From positions 81,430,890-81,494,889 of the forward strand of contig OY740774.1 in NCBI GenBank assembly GCA_963513935.1: DNA of 64,000 nucleotides, in the 5' to 3' direction. Source of the stretch: Aphrophora alni. Taxonomy: Eukaryota; Arthropoda; Insecta; Hemiptera; Aphrophoridae. Below are positions 12,501 through 25,777 of the stretch, piece after piece; position 1 is the first letter of the stretch; the number at the start of each line of letters is the position of its first letter. The translations under genes were made by a program, and so were the position numbers. The notes below the pieces were generated by a model. It made no database searches and was not told the origin of the DNA. It was given only the letters and a program-made list of their open reading frames with translations.

Positions 12501-15500
12501 AATTAAAAACGAAACATACACGAAGGTAGCACACACTGTTTTTAGATACGCACTAAGTGAAAGAACACCATTGCTTAACTGATGAGGTCAGGATTTACCT
12601 GGAACCAGTTTACTGATAAAAACACACAAATTCGTCAAACGCATATAACTTTGGGAACAAGTGACGCACATCCGCATTGAACATGTTAAAGGCGAAAAAA
12701 TTTTCCGTCATCATCGCCATTGTAATAAAAATAGAACTGCTCATAGCGGCGTCTTAATTCCATATATTTTTAGTTCCTTCCTTACTTGGTATAAGGGTTT
12801 GTGAATTCTACGACTACTTCGATCTATCTTTTAATTTCACCTCTACTGCGCATTCCATTTTTGACAACTTTATTTCTTATTACTTCACAAAATATAATTT
12901 TCTCTTAATTTTATTAAACACCAATTTGGTTAATTTTGTTATAATTATTTTAATTATGAAATTCTAAACTAATTTTTTTTTTTAAATAAATTTTTCAAAT
13001 AACACACATACTTAGTTCTATAAGTTTAACCATTCTGAAATCCTGTCTGTCCGTCTACATTCAACTTTTTATTATCGTTCTTTGTCTTCGAATGCAAATA
13101 TATATGCAATAAAAGCTTTTACAATTTTATTAAATTTATGGATTACTCACGTTACCTGTAATTAATTTCATTTCTCTCAATCAAATGTATCTTAACATAA
13201 AAATATCAAAATTGTGAAGGGTACAAAACCCCCTAGATACATGATTAAGCATTAAAGCATGTATAGTGCATCTAAAAAAAAGTTCATCAATTTTGCTTAA
13301 CAATCCTAATTTCATTTATTCTTATTTAACAATTTCAAAAAATATAAAAACTTTCTTTCTAATTTCCATATAGAGACCACCAAATTTCAGGGCAAGAGTG
13401 TTTGCTACCCCTTTTCTTGAATAACTTTACCCTTTAGCTTATTGAGATTCTTACAATATTTATAAACCTTGCAACTATAATAGATACTTATTTCACAGTA
13501 TTTAAGTAATCTCCCTTAATTATAACATTTCTTTAAATTTGAACTATTCTTAAGTTGATGTCGTACAAAAAGCAAAAATTAATGCAGAAATTATTTTAAA
13601 ATCAAAACATAACATCCAATTTCCTAACCTAATCATCTTATCAATTATTACAAAAATTAAAACACAAATGAAATAAACATGAAAATTTTTCTGTCGAAAA
13701 GTGACCTGGCCCAGTATTTGGTCTAACTCTCTAAACTATTTCTTTTACATGCCTATTAATAATTCAGATTATCATATATAACATTAGGTGGATCTATATT
13801 AAATAGCAAGTAGTATTATTTTTTTACAATTAATTATGTATTACTTTATTTACATATTAACCCTTTGGGTGCCACGGTGACGATCTATCGTCACCATTTT
13901 TTCGTGCGAGAAATGCCACGATGACGATCTATCGTCACCATTTTTCCGTGCGAGAAATGCCACGGTGACGATCCATCGCCACTGCGTATTTCGTAGTTTA
14001 ATTAATTTATTTGTAATCTTCTATATAGTATTTCGGTGTTTTAAAATACTTTGTGGTATATCCAGTGATATTCAGTGGTGGAAAAAATTTTGTTTTAGCT
14101 AACTAAACAGATGACAACAATTACTGATGCACAAAATCAGCTGTTGTCATTTTCACTTGCAGGTTAGAAGTGTACGGTACTGATATTATTATTGTGTGTT
14201 GATATTATTTTCTCGCTACAGTCATCAGTTGTTTTTTGAAGTTTGTTGTTCGTGTTATTTTATTATTTGTTTGTTGAAGGTTATTATTTTAGTTATTACA
14301 AGTTTAAAGTAGTATTTTGGATAATATATTGCTTTGAAATGGCGGAAGAAAATCTAAGAGGTAGCGAAGTAGACAGATTACTTTTAGGTTATTCAGACGA
14401 TGACTCTTTAGCCTCTGAAGATGATTTGTTACATTTATTTGGGGATGACAGTGATCTAGACCCGTTATATCAACCAGAAAGTGATAGTGACAATCAGTTT
14501 AGTGATAGTGATATTGATTTAAACTTAGATTAACCTAGTACATCAGGTAAACAAAATAGGCCTAGGATAGGTTGGGATAGGTTAGTTCTGAGATAAAAGT
14601 TTTTTGTTTGAGTTTGGTTTTCAACCAAATAATTTAAAAATTTGGTCACTTATAGAAAACAGTATATAGATAGAAAATAGCACACTTCCCATATATAAAA
14701 TATTTTTGGTTTGTGAGGTAAAAAAAAAATGTAAATTTTTTTTTTCTAAATTAGGCTATCTAAAGTTTGGTTTTTAATAAATAATTTTTTTTTACATATA
14801 GAATCCAACTTATTTACAAATATAATTGTAGCCTAGGTAACACTGAACATTTTGACACTAAATTTGTTAAGATATCTTGTATACAATTTAATCTGTGTCA
14901 ATTATAACAAAGTTCTCCAAAAAACCATTTATACCTGTGGCATTTTTGGGTGAGTCTGTGCATTTTAGATGTGTTACCGAATTTTCCAGTTATGAAAATT
15001 TTCTTGTGGCACTCAAAGGGTTAAGGTAAAGAGCATAAATAATTCTTAGTTAAAGAAATCTTATGTAATATGAAGGTTCATCTTTCAGTAACATAACATA
15101 TCAATATTTTCAATAGTTGTATATATCTTGCTTAGAAAGGAAGTCTAGTCTCATGCAGCAGACTGCCTTATCTTTGTTTATTTAACCATTACTCTGGGTG
15201 GCTATCAGTCTCCAGAACACCCATGTTGTTTTTGCAGACTAGATTCCTATCTCATGATTTACCAAATCTTTCAAACAAAGACTACATTGGCAGGCAATTT
15301 TGATATTCCTCAGCAAATAATCCCTTTCAATTTCCTTTCTTTCTCCCCGCTTATGAATACAATCTGTACTTATTTTATAACCCACTCAACTAGAATCCTT
15401 CACAACTAATTATTTTACTGACACACTTATTTATTTTATTTTTTAAACTAATACTATGAAGGTTTATGACACCTACAAACATAAATCACTACTTTCATCA

Positions 15501-18500
15501 TTTGTTCAAACTTGTGAGACAAAGTGTTGGTAGCTCTACCTAGATATTGTGGTAAGTCATCCATAAACCCAAAATCACCAAAGAATTACACAGCATTTTA
15601 GGTACGTCAACGTACCGTGTTCTTCTTTGGCTACAACCCTGCCTTCAGGGATGAGTTTAAACTCAATATGTAACATTTTTCTTAAAATGAAAATTTCTCA
15701 ATATTGTTTGTCAATCCTATTATTTTCATAATATATTAAAACCAACTTCTTCACCATTTCATCTATTCTCAATGGCTTATTACATGCAGTGTACTCACTT
15801 GCATGTAATAAGCAAGGACCCCCTCAAAATCCTTATAAATAAGGAGTCTTTGTATAAACCTCGTGGATACCGTAGCTGGTGAAACCATGATCGGCAAAAC
15901 CTAATAAATGTAGAATTTTGCAAAGGAATTTGTGTGTCTTTTATTTGAATAATTTGTATCATGTTTTTAATGCTTTATTTGATAATATACAACTATACAT
16001 TATCATTACTTTTATTGTTGTAATTTAATCTATTTATTATTATTTGTTATATAGTTTTGTGTTTTGATTAATTTATCTTACACTATTTATTATTGAACTT
16101 TTTATTAATGTATACTGATCAAAGTTGAAATGGCCATACAAATTGCAGTTTGTCCAAGGTTGCAAGGAAATAAGAAAAAATAGTTTAAAAACAGTATTAC
16201 ATAAATTGTGATAAAAAAAAATTGTCAAATTTGTAATAAAGTTTTTCTAAAATCCTTGCATGCACTTTTTGCAATATCTGCTAATTTAGGTGCATTTGCT
16301 TATGTTTAGACAATGATTTTCTGTATTTGAAGCCAACATCTCAATACTTAAATTTGTTTTCTCATTTTTTTCTTCCTCTTATCGTTTATATAAAAAAAAG
16401 GAAAGGTGATAAAATAAAGACTCAATATACTTCCAATGCTCATACTCTAATAGTGTCAGGGTTGGAAAAGAATAAGACTTGATATGAAAGATGAAAGAAG
16501 GCGATCTAACCTAATTATACTTAACGCCTTGGGTGCTCGCTAGCTCTGACATGCGGCGCGCGCCGGCAAAAGTTAGCACCAGATCAACTGAAATAAATTG
16601 AGTCAATGTGAGCTTAGCCACGGATGGAGGAGGTTGTTGCTGCGTGAGCCACCTGTGTACGTCTCAATCTTTGCTATGTTGGTGCCGTTGCCGGATTCCA
16701 CGACTTTTTCATTTTTTTTTTTGACGTGATTCAGAACGGCATTTGGTAAATGATTTTGACATAAAAAATTTTAGCCATAGGTGATGGTATATACTTATTT
16801 TTCAGCAGTGAACATGTTAAAAAAGGTGTAAATCAGAGAGGAGTAAACTCAGGAGTGCCAATCTTATACTCACGAAAATAAACCCCTTAGAGTAAATCAA
16901 TATATAAAAACCAATTTAAAATTCAAACTTCATTGAGTTTTATAAAAATCTAACTATAAAAACACATTTCCTTTTATATTTTGAATTTGTTTATAGGTTT
17001 TGAGCACCCGATAAATACAAAATGATATCAAATTCTAACAAAGTTCGCAAAATTTCCAAATTTATTTAATTTTACTGTCATACAACATTTTATTTCAAGG
17101 TAGCTACAAAATAGGTAACATTGTCAAAAACAAATTTGAGATAAATAATAACTGCAAATGAAATAATTATAAACACATATTAACATTAGATATACATAAT
17201 TATAAACACTATAAGGTTTTAAATCTACTTACAACCTACATAACTTTATTATTTAAATATTTACTAGCACTATAAAATGCTTTTGAAACCAAAAACATCT
17301 CCAGTAATTTTTTGTTAACTGTAAACTCTTAATGTTTTTAATGTACATTAAACAATTTTAATCAAGTTTTCAATGAAATAATTTTAATGAAGTTCATTAA
17401 ACAATTTTTCACATAAAATCAAAAGCTTTAAAAACTATCTTCAGGCAATACTTATAGAAACTTATAACCCCCCCCCCTCCCCCACCGTACTATACTGATC
17501 ATTTTTTTCTTTATTGTATAAATCAGTATGACTTTTTATAAATCTAAAAACTGTAAATATACAAAGTTGTCAATATTTACAACTTTAAACCAAACAATAG
17601 CAAGAAGTAAATTTTTTAAGAAAAGTCATTTGAGGATTTTTGTTTGTTTGTATGTATTTTTAAAATGAAATCAATCCTTGTTACAGAACCCACAATAAAA
17701 TATCATACTGCATAACTGAACAAAAGCTTCCATGATAAATTATTAGCCCTTATCATTCTGTTGATGTGGATTCAAGACAAGTGCAACATTGTTCTAAACA
17801 CTATAAACATGAATTCCAGGAAAAAATCACTTCCAGTTATTGAGTAATATGTAGTTAAAATATTCCAATAGAGTTGAAAGCAAATACAAGTTTAGTGTCT
17901 GTAGACAACTCATGACTTATTTTGTAAGTTTTGATGGCAATGCTGTATACCTACATGTTGCTATGGCAACAATCTAGATTTAGTGACAGTTCCACTATGT
18001 CAATGCCAATGCATTCTCACCTGCTACAGTAACTTAGGAACACTGCATGCATTGAATTCTGTAGTGTACTGTATTAATTATGCAACGCATTATGGTTGCT
18101 TGGAGGTCAATCTAATTTATAATACTAAGTCATCTATTTATATATTTCCACAGTGTAACACATTATTTGGCCTTCTTGGTCCAGGGTATAGGCCTATTAC
18201 TAAGTCACTTATTTATATATATCCGCAGTGCAACACATTATTTGGCCTTCCTGCTCGAGGCTATAAGCCTATTACTAAGTTACCTATTTATATATTTCCG
18301 CAGTGTACACATTATTTGGCATTCCTGGTCAAAGCTAAGGCCTATTACTAAGTCACCTATTTATATATTTCCACAGTGCAACACACTATTTGGCCTTCCT
18401 GGTCGAGGCTATAGGCTTATTACTAAGTTACCTACAGTAGAACCCCTCTAATCCGCCCTCGGGTGGTCCGTTACTCCAGTTAATCCGACCGTGCTCGAGC

Positions 18501-21500
18501 TCGAGATATGGTGTGCCGACTTGCCAATGACTCACGGCCCGTCTGGCGCCATTCTTTCCTGTTTGTTATCGTTTTCCCGTTTCAGTGCTGTGTCATCTCT
18601 CGTGTTGTTTCTATTGATTTGTTATAGTACTTGCAAAGTTTATATAAACTTCGGTAGTTCTTAATCAAAAAGTGAAAATAAAGTATGAAATAGTGCCTAA
18701 ACTTGCTTCAGCTAAACAAGTTTTTAGTGTAATGAAAGAATTTAGTTTATAATGATGGCAGGGGTAAATAAATTTTTTTGCCAATTATTCCTGAACCGTA
18801 GTTAATTTATTAAGGCATAGATTTCTGTCACTGCGACCCAAATGGATCGTTTGTGATAACCTTACTAAATTTAAGCACAGCCAAGATTTAAGCTTTTTAT
18901 CAAGCTCAAAATGGTTTCTGAACTGTAAAACTCTTTTACTTGTCATTTTGCACATAGGTTTGGGTCCTGCCAATTTTTAGAAATAAAGTATCTTTTAACA
19001 GGCTCATGGCTATTTTTTGTGATGATACTGATAATTCACAAACCTGGTATTTTGGAAGAGAGGTCCCCAATACGTTTTGTTTGGGTCCTTATTAGAGGCT
19101 TCACTCCAGCAAACGATCAAAATTGTTACAGCAGATTTTGGAAAAAATCCAAATTAGTTATTTTTTTCTTATGCTTAAATTTTGAGCTATCAAAAAATGA
19201 AAAAAAGTCCTAAATATATCCCCATTACCAAATTTGATTAAAATCGGTGTATGCGTTTGGGCTGTAAACGACAGATGAAATCATCCTAAAAAATATTTTG
19301 TTAAATTTCAAAATGGACACAGACATAGTCACAAAAAACTTGAGGGGAGGCGGTAGTCTAAAAAAATTTTTTTTTGCCATTTAAAAAAAAAAAATTTTTG
19401 TATGAAAGTAGAAATTTTTTTAAATAGAATGATATATAATAAGTATACTTTGTATGAGTATTTCATTACACAAATAAATATTATAAGTACCTCTGCATCG
19501 GTAGAGGTTTGAAAGCCGGATAAATGCTTTCTGGCATAATGAACCTACCTCAGCCACCAACAAAGTTTTTAGTATACACAGAGTTACTAAGAAAAGGAAC
19601 TGAATCAGTGGTCACCAAATCAATGAGGAATGCTGTAGAAGAAAATTAACTTTCTCAAAATGATGAAGATCCTAGAGACATTTCAGATGCTTTAGATGGA
19701 ACATGGCAGAAGCGAGGTTTTAAATCTCTCAATGGTGTTGTTACTTTTACAAGTGTTGGTACAGGCAAAGTAATAGATGTAGAAGTTCTCACAAAATACT
19801 GCTTGCGCCTTTATACTGCTTATAGCCATGATTCAAACTGTACAACTAATTATCAAGGATCAAGTGGCGGAATGGAGGGAGCTAGGGAGTTGAGATTTTC
19901 AACAGGTCTATCTCAAAGCTTAATGTTAGATATGTAAATTTCCTAGGTGATGGTGATACTAATAGGTATAAAACCATTGTTAATCCCTATGGAAACAAAG
20001 AAATTAAAAAATTAGAATGTGTGGGTCATGTCCAAAAGAGAATGGGAGGAAGATTGAGAAAGATGAAAAAGAAAAAGGCAAAAGAAAAACTTTCAGATGG
20101 TCTTTCACTAGTCGGTAAAAATAGACTAACTGATGCTAGGATTGACCAACTACAATCTTATTATGACAAAGCTATTAGACAAAATGTTTCAGACTTGCAA
20201 GCCATGACACAATCTGTATGGGCTACATACTTCCATAAACTTTCAACCGATGACAACGTCTCAACTATGAACTGATACGCCGCGCTTAAAAACTATTAGT
20301 GACTATGAAAGGCAGGCCAGGAGAGCAAACAGGTTGAAGAAAAAAATAATTGAAGAAGATTTTGATAAAAATCCAGCTTTGACCCAGGAATGTACTACTA
20401 ATTTGTAAGTTGTAAACCTAACCTAACCTGATTTTTATAGTTTTTTCGCATTTCTACGAAAGTTTGTATTTTTTGCAATTAAGGAACATTTTCTCAGAAA
20501 GTAATTGTCTAAATTTATTGAAATTTTTACACAGCCATACACCCATATTAACACATATGCTGAGTTTTTTTTTATTAAAAAATAATAATATTTACATACT
20601 TTAAAAAAATTAAATACATTCAATATTTTAAATTTTAAACACTACTTAGTAAAATATTTATTTATAACAGATCTTTTAGATATAGGTACTCAAAACAAAC
20701 TTAGGATATGTACCAAAGGTGAATATTACTCCAAAAAAAATTTCAAAGTGATTGCTCAAATGGATTGTGAGAAAATGTTCCTTATGTTAACATGTAGCAG
20801 TATAGGGATTCCGTCTCCCCTTGATGTAGATTTTGTTTACCCATCACATAACTTTTCATGTACTAACTATATGTAGGAAAGTAAAAACACATAAATCTAG
20901 TTCTTTTGTATATTATTGTAGTACCTCCAAAATAAGATCCAGTAGGTGTAATCATACGCCATTTACTCTGGAACATGCCGGGTTGGCTCGGACTTTTCAT
21001 TTCCACACTAACTTCAGCAGTTGCCGAAGGAGAAAGGGGTGGTACAGGTATTCTTTCAAGCGTACTCAACTGATCACCAGCAGTAAACTGTAAACAACAA
21101 CCAAATGGCCAGCTTTCTTCTCCGCTGTTTTGCATTCTCCACACTTTTTGAAACCTATACAAAATAAACATGTTACTTTTAGTTATTCTTATTTAAAAGT
21201 TAGTTATTGGCCCTTTATCATTTCATCCTAATCTTTTTTATACATATAATGGATAATACAGTATTAGACAAAAGCTGGGAAATCTTTGTAACTTTTGAGC
21301 ACGTGAAAATAGAAAACAAAACTTGTGAAATCATTAAAGTGTTAGCAGAGTGTATTAAAGTGTTGGTGTATTGGTCAATTTTTACAGACCTCCAAAAATA
21401 GAAGTTGTTAGAGATAATTCAAAAATTTTAATTGGTAAGTCCTATCAAGTTATAAATAATTTTAAAAGGAATAATGAAAAGATAAAGTGTAGGTTGTTAA

Positions 21501-24500
21501 GTTAAATGGCAGCCATTCGAAATTTAAGGTAAGCATATGTATGTTACGTTATCATAAAAATTTTAAAAAATAATTAAAGTTTCATTTTATATATATTTAA
21601 AATTTTGTATTTACTTCAAAATAGAAAACCTATGTCTAGCTATAATATTTTATTATATATCAGAAATCCTATGTTGTTGATTTTTGTAAATTTCCTGTTT
21701 GTTACTTTCAAGTGTAAGCTAATGCTTGATGATAAAATTGTCAAGAAAAGATATAGTATTCTATTCTATTTATCTATTAATTCTAATTATTCTATTCTAT
21801 TAATAGTAGTTTTTTATCTAGTTCATTTCACTTAATTTTGTTGTTTATATAATTATAATATTATACATTACAAAAGTCAATTCCAAAACAACAAAATTTT
21901 AGATATTTTTTTTTAAGCTGTCATATTTAAAGGTCCTTATTAAGTAAAGGTCCTTATGTTTTGTGGCTTAATAAATATTCTTTAGGGTGTTAATTTAATT
22001 TACAATTAATTTATCCAAATACCTATTTGGCTATTCATTTATTTATTTAGATTATTTTTATATAAAACAAATTTACAATAAAATAGGCCTATCTATCAAT
22101 GACTTGCATGTAGCCAAGGTACACCATTTGGTAGGCCATTAAGTACAATCACTAAAGATTGAAACTGACAGTGGGTTACAATATTTATTTTATTCGCAAA
22201 TACAGTGCGCAAGATATAGTCTAAACTATGACCTATTGATGTAATGAGGAACTGAGTTGATTGGATTGGTATAAGGGACACATAGATCAGTTTACAGGCT
22301 GTGTTTTGACCAAAGGTATTGTTGTTTCATTCTCTAAACTCTAAACAATGGAAGGTGACACTTTTGATTTTTAAACAAGGAAAATGTTTTTTTACAAAAA
22401 GCACATAAAAAAAGACAAAGTAAAAAGATAGCAACAGATACTCATTACTTTGATTTATGTATAATAAAGTGAAAGATGGCTTCTATTTAATGGAAGAATA
22501 AATTTAACCAATAGGTTAACTTAAAATTGTATTTACTTAAAGTTTAGATCTCCTGTTTTCTGCAAATCTCCCCCCCCCCCCATGAATAAGCAAACTTTGA
22601 AATAGAAAATCTTTCCACAGACAAATGATTTTATTCTGTTACTACCAAAGGGCCTCAAATATAAAAAATTTAATTGTCTTTAAATTAAAATTTGTATTTA
22701 CATAAATTGACTTTCTACATAACAAACCACAAATTGTATTCTTATATGATTAACAAAGTTTTGAAAATTGTAGACAAAATACTACAAAGCAGGGGTTTAT
22801 GTTTTGAGTATTAACTCACATTAAGCTAAAAATAAAACAACGAATGAGCATTGTGATTAATAATAATATAAAAGAAGTAATCCTCACACCACAAATAAAA
22901 CACTAACACAATTAACGTTAGAAATAAATACTCGGTATTGGTTTACATACCTCTGAGGATGGTAACTATGTTACGGTACCAAAGTGTACATAAGAGTTTA
23001 TTAAAATTTCTAATGTTAATTGTGTTAGTGTTTTATTTGTGATTTGGAGATTACTTCGTTCAAATTCACATTAAGCTGTCAAAAACAGAAGGATTTTTAA
23101 TACGGAAATATAATTATACTTGTAGTTTAGCTGCAGTTAACAATGAGAGGTTGAATGGATTTATTTATGTAATGAATATCATTTAACAATGGTTCATTAT
23201 AGTAATTATAATATATTTAATAAACCGTATTAGTAATGTACAGTAATTTACAGTACTTCTCCACCAGCCATGCATCTCCCCTCTATTATCCAGACCCTTC
23301 CGCCCTCATGAATTTCATATAGGTCAGGCTACACCTCAAATACTGTATTAACCCATGAATAGAATTAACAGTCTGCAATGTCTAACCAAATTTTGAATAA
23401 ACAACACTGATTATTTCAAATTTTTCGAAAAACGATGTTCAGTCAATATATATCAGGACTATGAAAATCTGTTGAAGTAGAAAAATGAATTAATGTAACT
23501 ATGGTTATGAAAACCATTACAGTAGAACCCCTCTTAACCGGTCTAGTCGGGACTGACACCCGGGCCGGTTGCCTGTTTGGCCGGTTAATCCGAGGTTCCT
23601 GTGAAAAATCGGTTTTCATTCAAAGAAAGCTTATTTAATCAGGTAGCGCTAAGAATTGTGCAATTAAGATGTTATGTATATTATACATCAAACGTGAAAA
23701 AATTAAACACTACAAAGTTTTTTTTACAGATTCCCCTCTGTCAAGTCTTTTGGCACATTTAACTGTGTCTCAAACGAAACCAACACACGCTTCCGTTTTC
23801 GTAACTCGCTCATGTTCATTTACTGTATATACTCTACGTAGATCATAACCAGTCAAAGACAAGAAGAAAACTGAAAAGAAATGTTAAATTTTCCATAATG
23901 TATACTAAATTGATTCGTGGAAAAAAAGCGGCCCATCAAACGTTTTTGTCGGTGTATGTCTGCTATACCGACGGGTGCCAATGCCACAGTGTTTTTATGC
24001 CGCCGACAATGAGATACCGCTATCGACAAAGTCGTTTAACTCGCCACTGCTTTGGTGCCGCGGTATTTTTACGCCACCGAAAATGGGATGCCGCTATCGA
24101 CAAAGTCTTTTGACTCTCCGCCGCTTTGGTGTTTCAATTACAGTTTATTTTCGGAAACTCTCATCCAACCAGTACGCTACGATATAGGCCGGTTAATCCG
24201 AGGACCTGTTAATCCGAGGTCGGTTAACAGAGGTTCTACTGTATATAACTTACGTTGTATTTGGAGGTAAAGTTTGATTACAGTCTGCTAACTCATCACG
24301 AACCAAAACCATGGAAGGTAATTTAAAAGGTGTCTCAAAGTCAAAATATGAGCAAGCTGCAGCTTGTAAATTCCTGCAAACAAATAAAAAACTTAATAAG
24401 TGAAAATTACATATTAATTTTTAATAATAGTAGTTTTTAAAGAACAATTAAAAAATCATTATTCTTTGGATTTTTCACTGTCCTAAGCAAACAAGTATTT

Positions 24501-25237
24501 TGCTGTCTCCCTCTCCACTTTAACATTGTTTTGAAAAATTGAAATAGCTATAGTCCAGCTACATGGTAAGTGACCTGTGAACTATTGACCATGCATAATA
24601 GAGGAGTTCAGGGGTCTCAAGCTGGTTGCTTCCCACTAATATACTATTTGTAAAAATATTTACTGAGGTTGATTCAAACATTTTATCGTATGTTTTACAA
24701 CTGACATTTAATTTGTTAAATAGTTATAACCAAACACATCATGAATCCTTATGAAATTTAAGTTTGAAGGTTCTTTACAACTATAAACAATAATTAAGGC
24801 TACGAATTAAGGTTAGTAAGGAATGCATTTGAGTGCTCAAGACTTGGAATAAAGTGTGCACTCTGAAAAATTAAACATAATCCTGTGAATAAAACATAAA
24901 GGGGAAAAAACTTCACATGAAAATTTAATTCGAACCATTTTCAAAAAGTTTACTGAAGAATCCCTTTACCTGATCAATAAATCAAAAATTTCCTTACTTG
25001 CTACTTTATTTAAGTTTTCATTTTTTTAGAGTCCTTTTCAATTTATTATTTAAAACTTTCAATTAATACCTTTCTTATTTCATAAGGTTGTGTAAATACC
25101 AAATAAATAATACAAAAAAATTATACAAACTTTCTCACTCACACTTCCCCAAAAACTAATCGTCACCTAAAATTTCAGTTCAGGAGCTGTCAATACCATG
25201 AAAATAAACCATGTACATAAAATAATAATAATAACAT

Positions 25238-25281
<44 letters not shown>

Positions 25282-25734
25282 GCCTAAACTTGATTCGTGT
25301 TCTCAACAAGGGCCTTGTACTATAAACATGTCCTCAGTTTAAATCATATTTAACTAAAAACACGCTTAATCATGACAATTAATTGTAAACACTCAGTCCC
25401 CTACCACAAGTTAGGTACAATAAAACAACACAAATAAACGTTTGGCAAAAATGACAGTTAAGATTAACTTTTTGTTATTACTGTATTCCTGAACCATATT
25501 TGTAGTACTGTACCTGGTTCTGGGTCAATAATCTCCATATTTTACTTCACAAAATCGTTAAAACTGATTTTGAGAAATGAAGTAACTCACAAAAGCCTCA
25601 TTGACGATATTTTGATTTTTTACTAATAACTTACGAACCAACATTTTTGGAAAGGTGGTGACAAATGTGTTTTATTTGGATCTTTAGTTAGAGGCTAGAC
25701 TGAGCAACATTTGATAAAAACTCTTTATAGACGA

Positions 25735-25777
<43 letters not shown>

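Larger units (their letters stand above)
13857..15024. mobile_element. piggyBac-type TTAA element with palindrome array
   Basis: TTAA at 13857-13860 and 15021-15024 flanks 15-bp ends CCCTTTGGGTGCCAC (13861-13875) and GTGGCACTCAAAGGG (15006-15020), 14 of 15 matching when inverted. The element is 1160 bp between TTAA copies. It carries one short acidic reading frame (14339-14533) and, just inside the left end, a 44-bp tandem array with internal palindromes. It looks like an internally deleted derivative of an autonomous piggyBac-like element. Confidence 0.85.

Noticed and set aside
17468..17485. Poly-C tract as a possible G-quadruplex on the minus strand
   Set aside because: A single short homopolymer run (also at 22568) with no spaced runs; weak evidence.
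17983..18451. Two overlapping long open frames with repeated YIFPQCNTLFGLP units
   Set aside because: They are translations of the 75-bp minisatellite, whose unit length is a multiple of three; there is no start context or splice support.
23898..24270. Three overlapping frames inside the Tigger MITE
   Set aside because: Created by the 74-bp direct repeat; no transposase motif.
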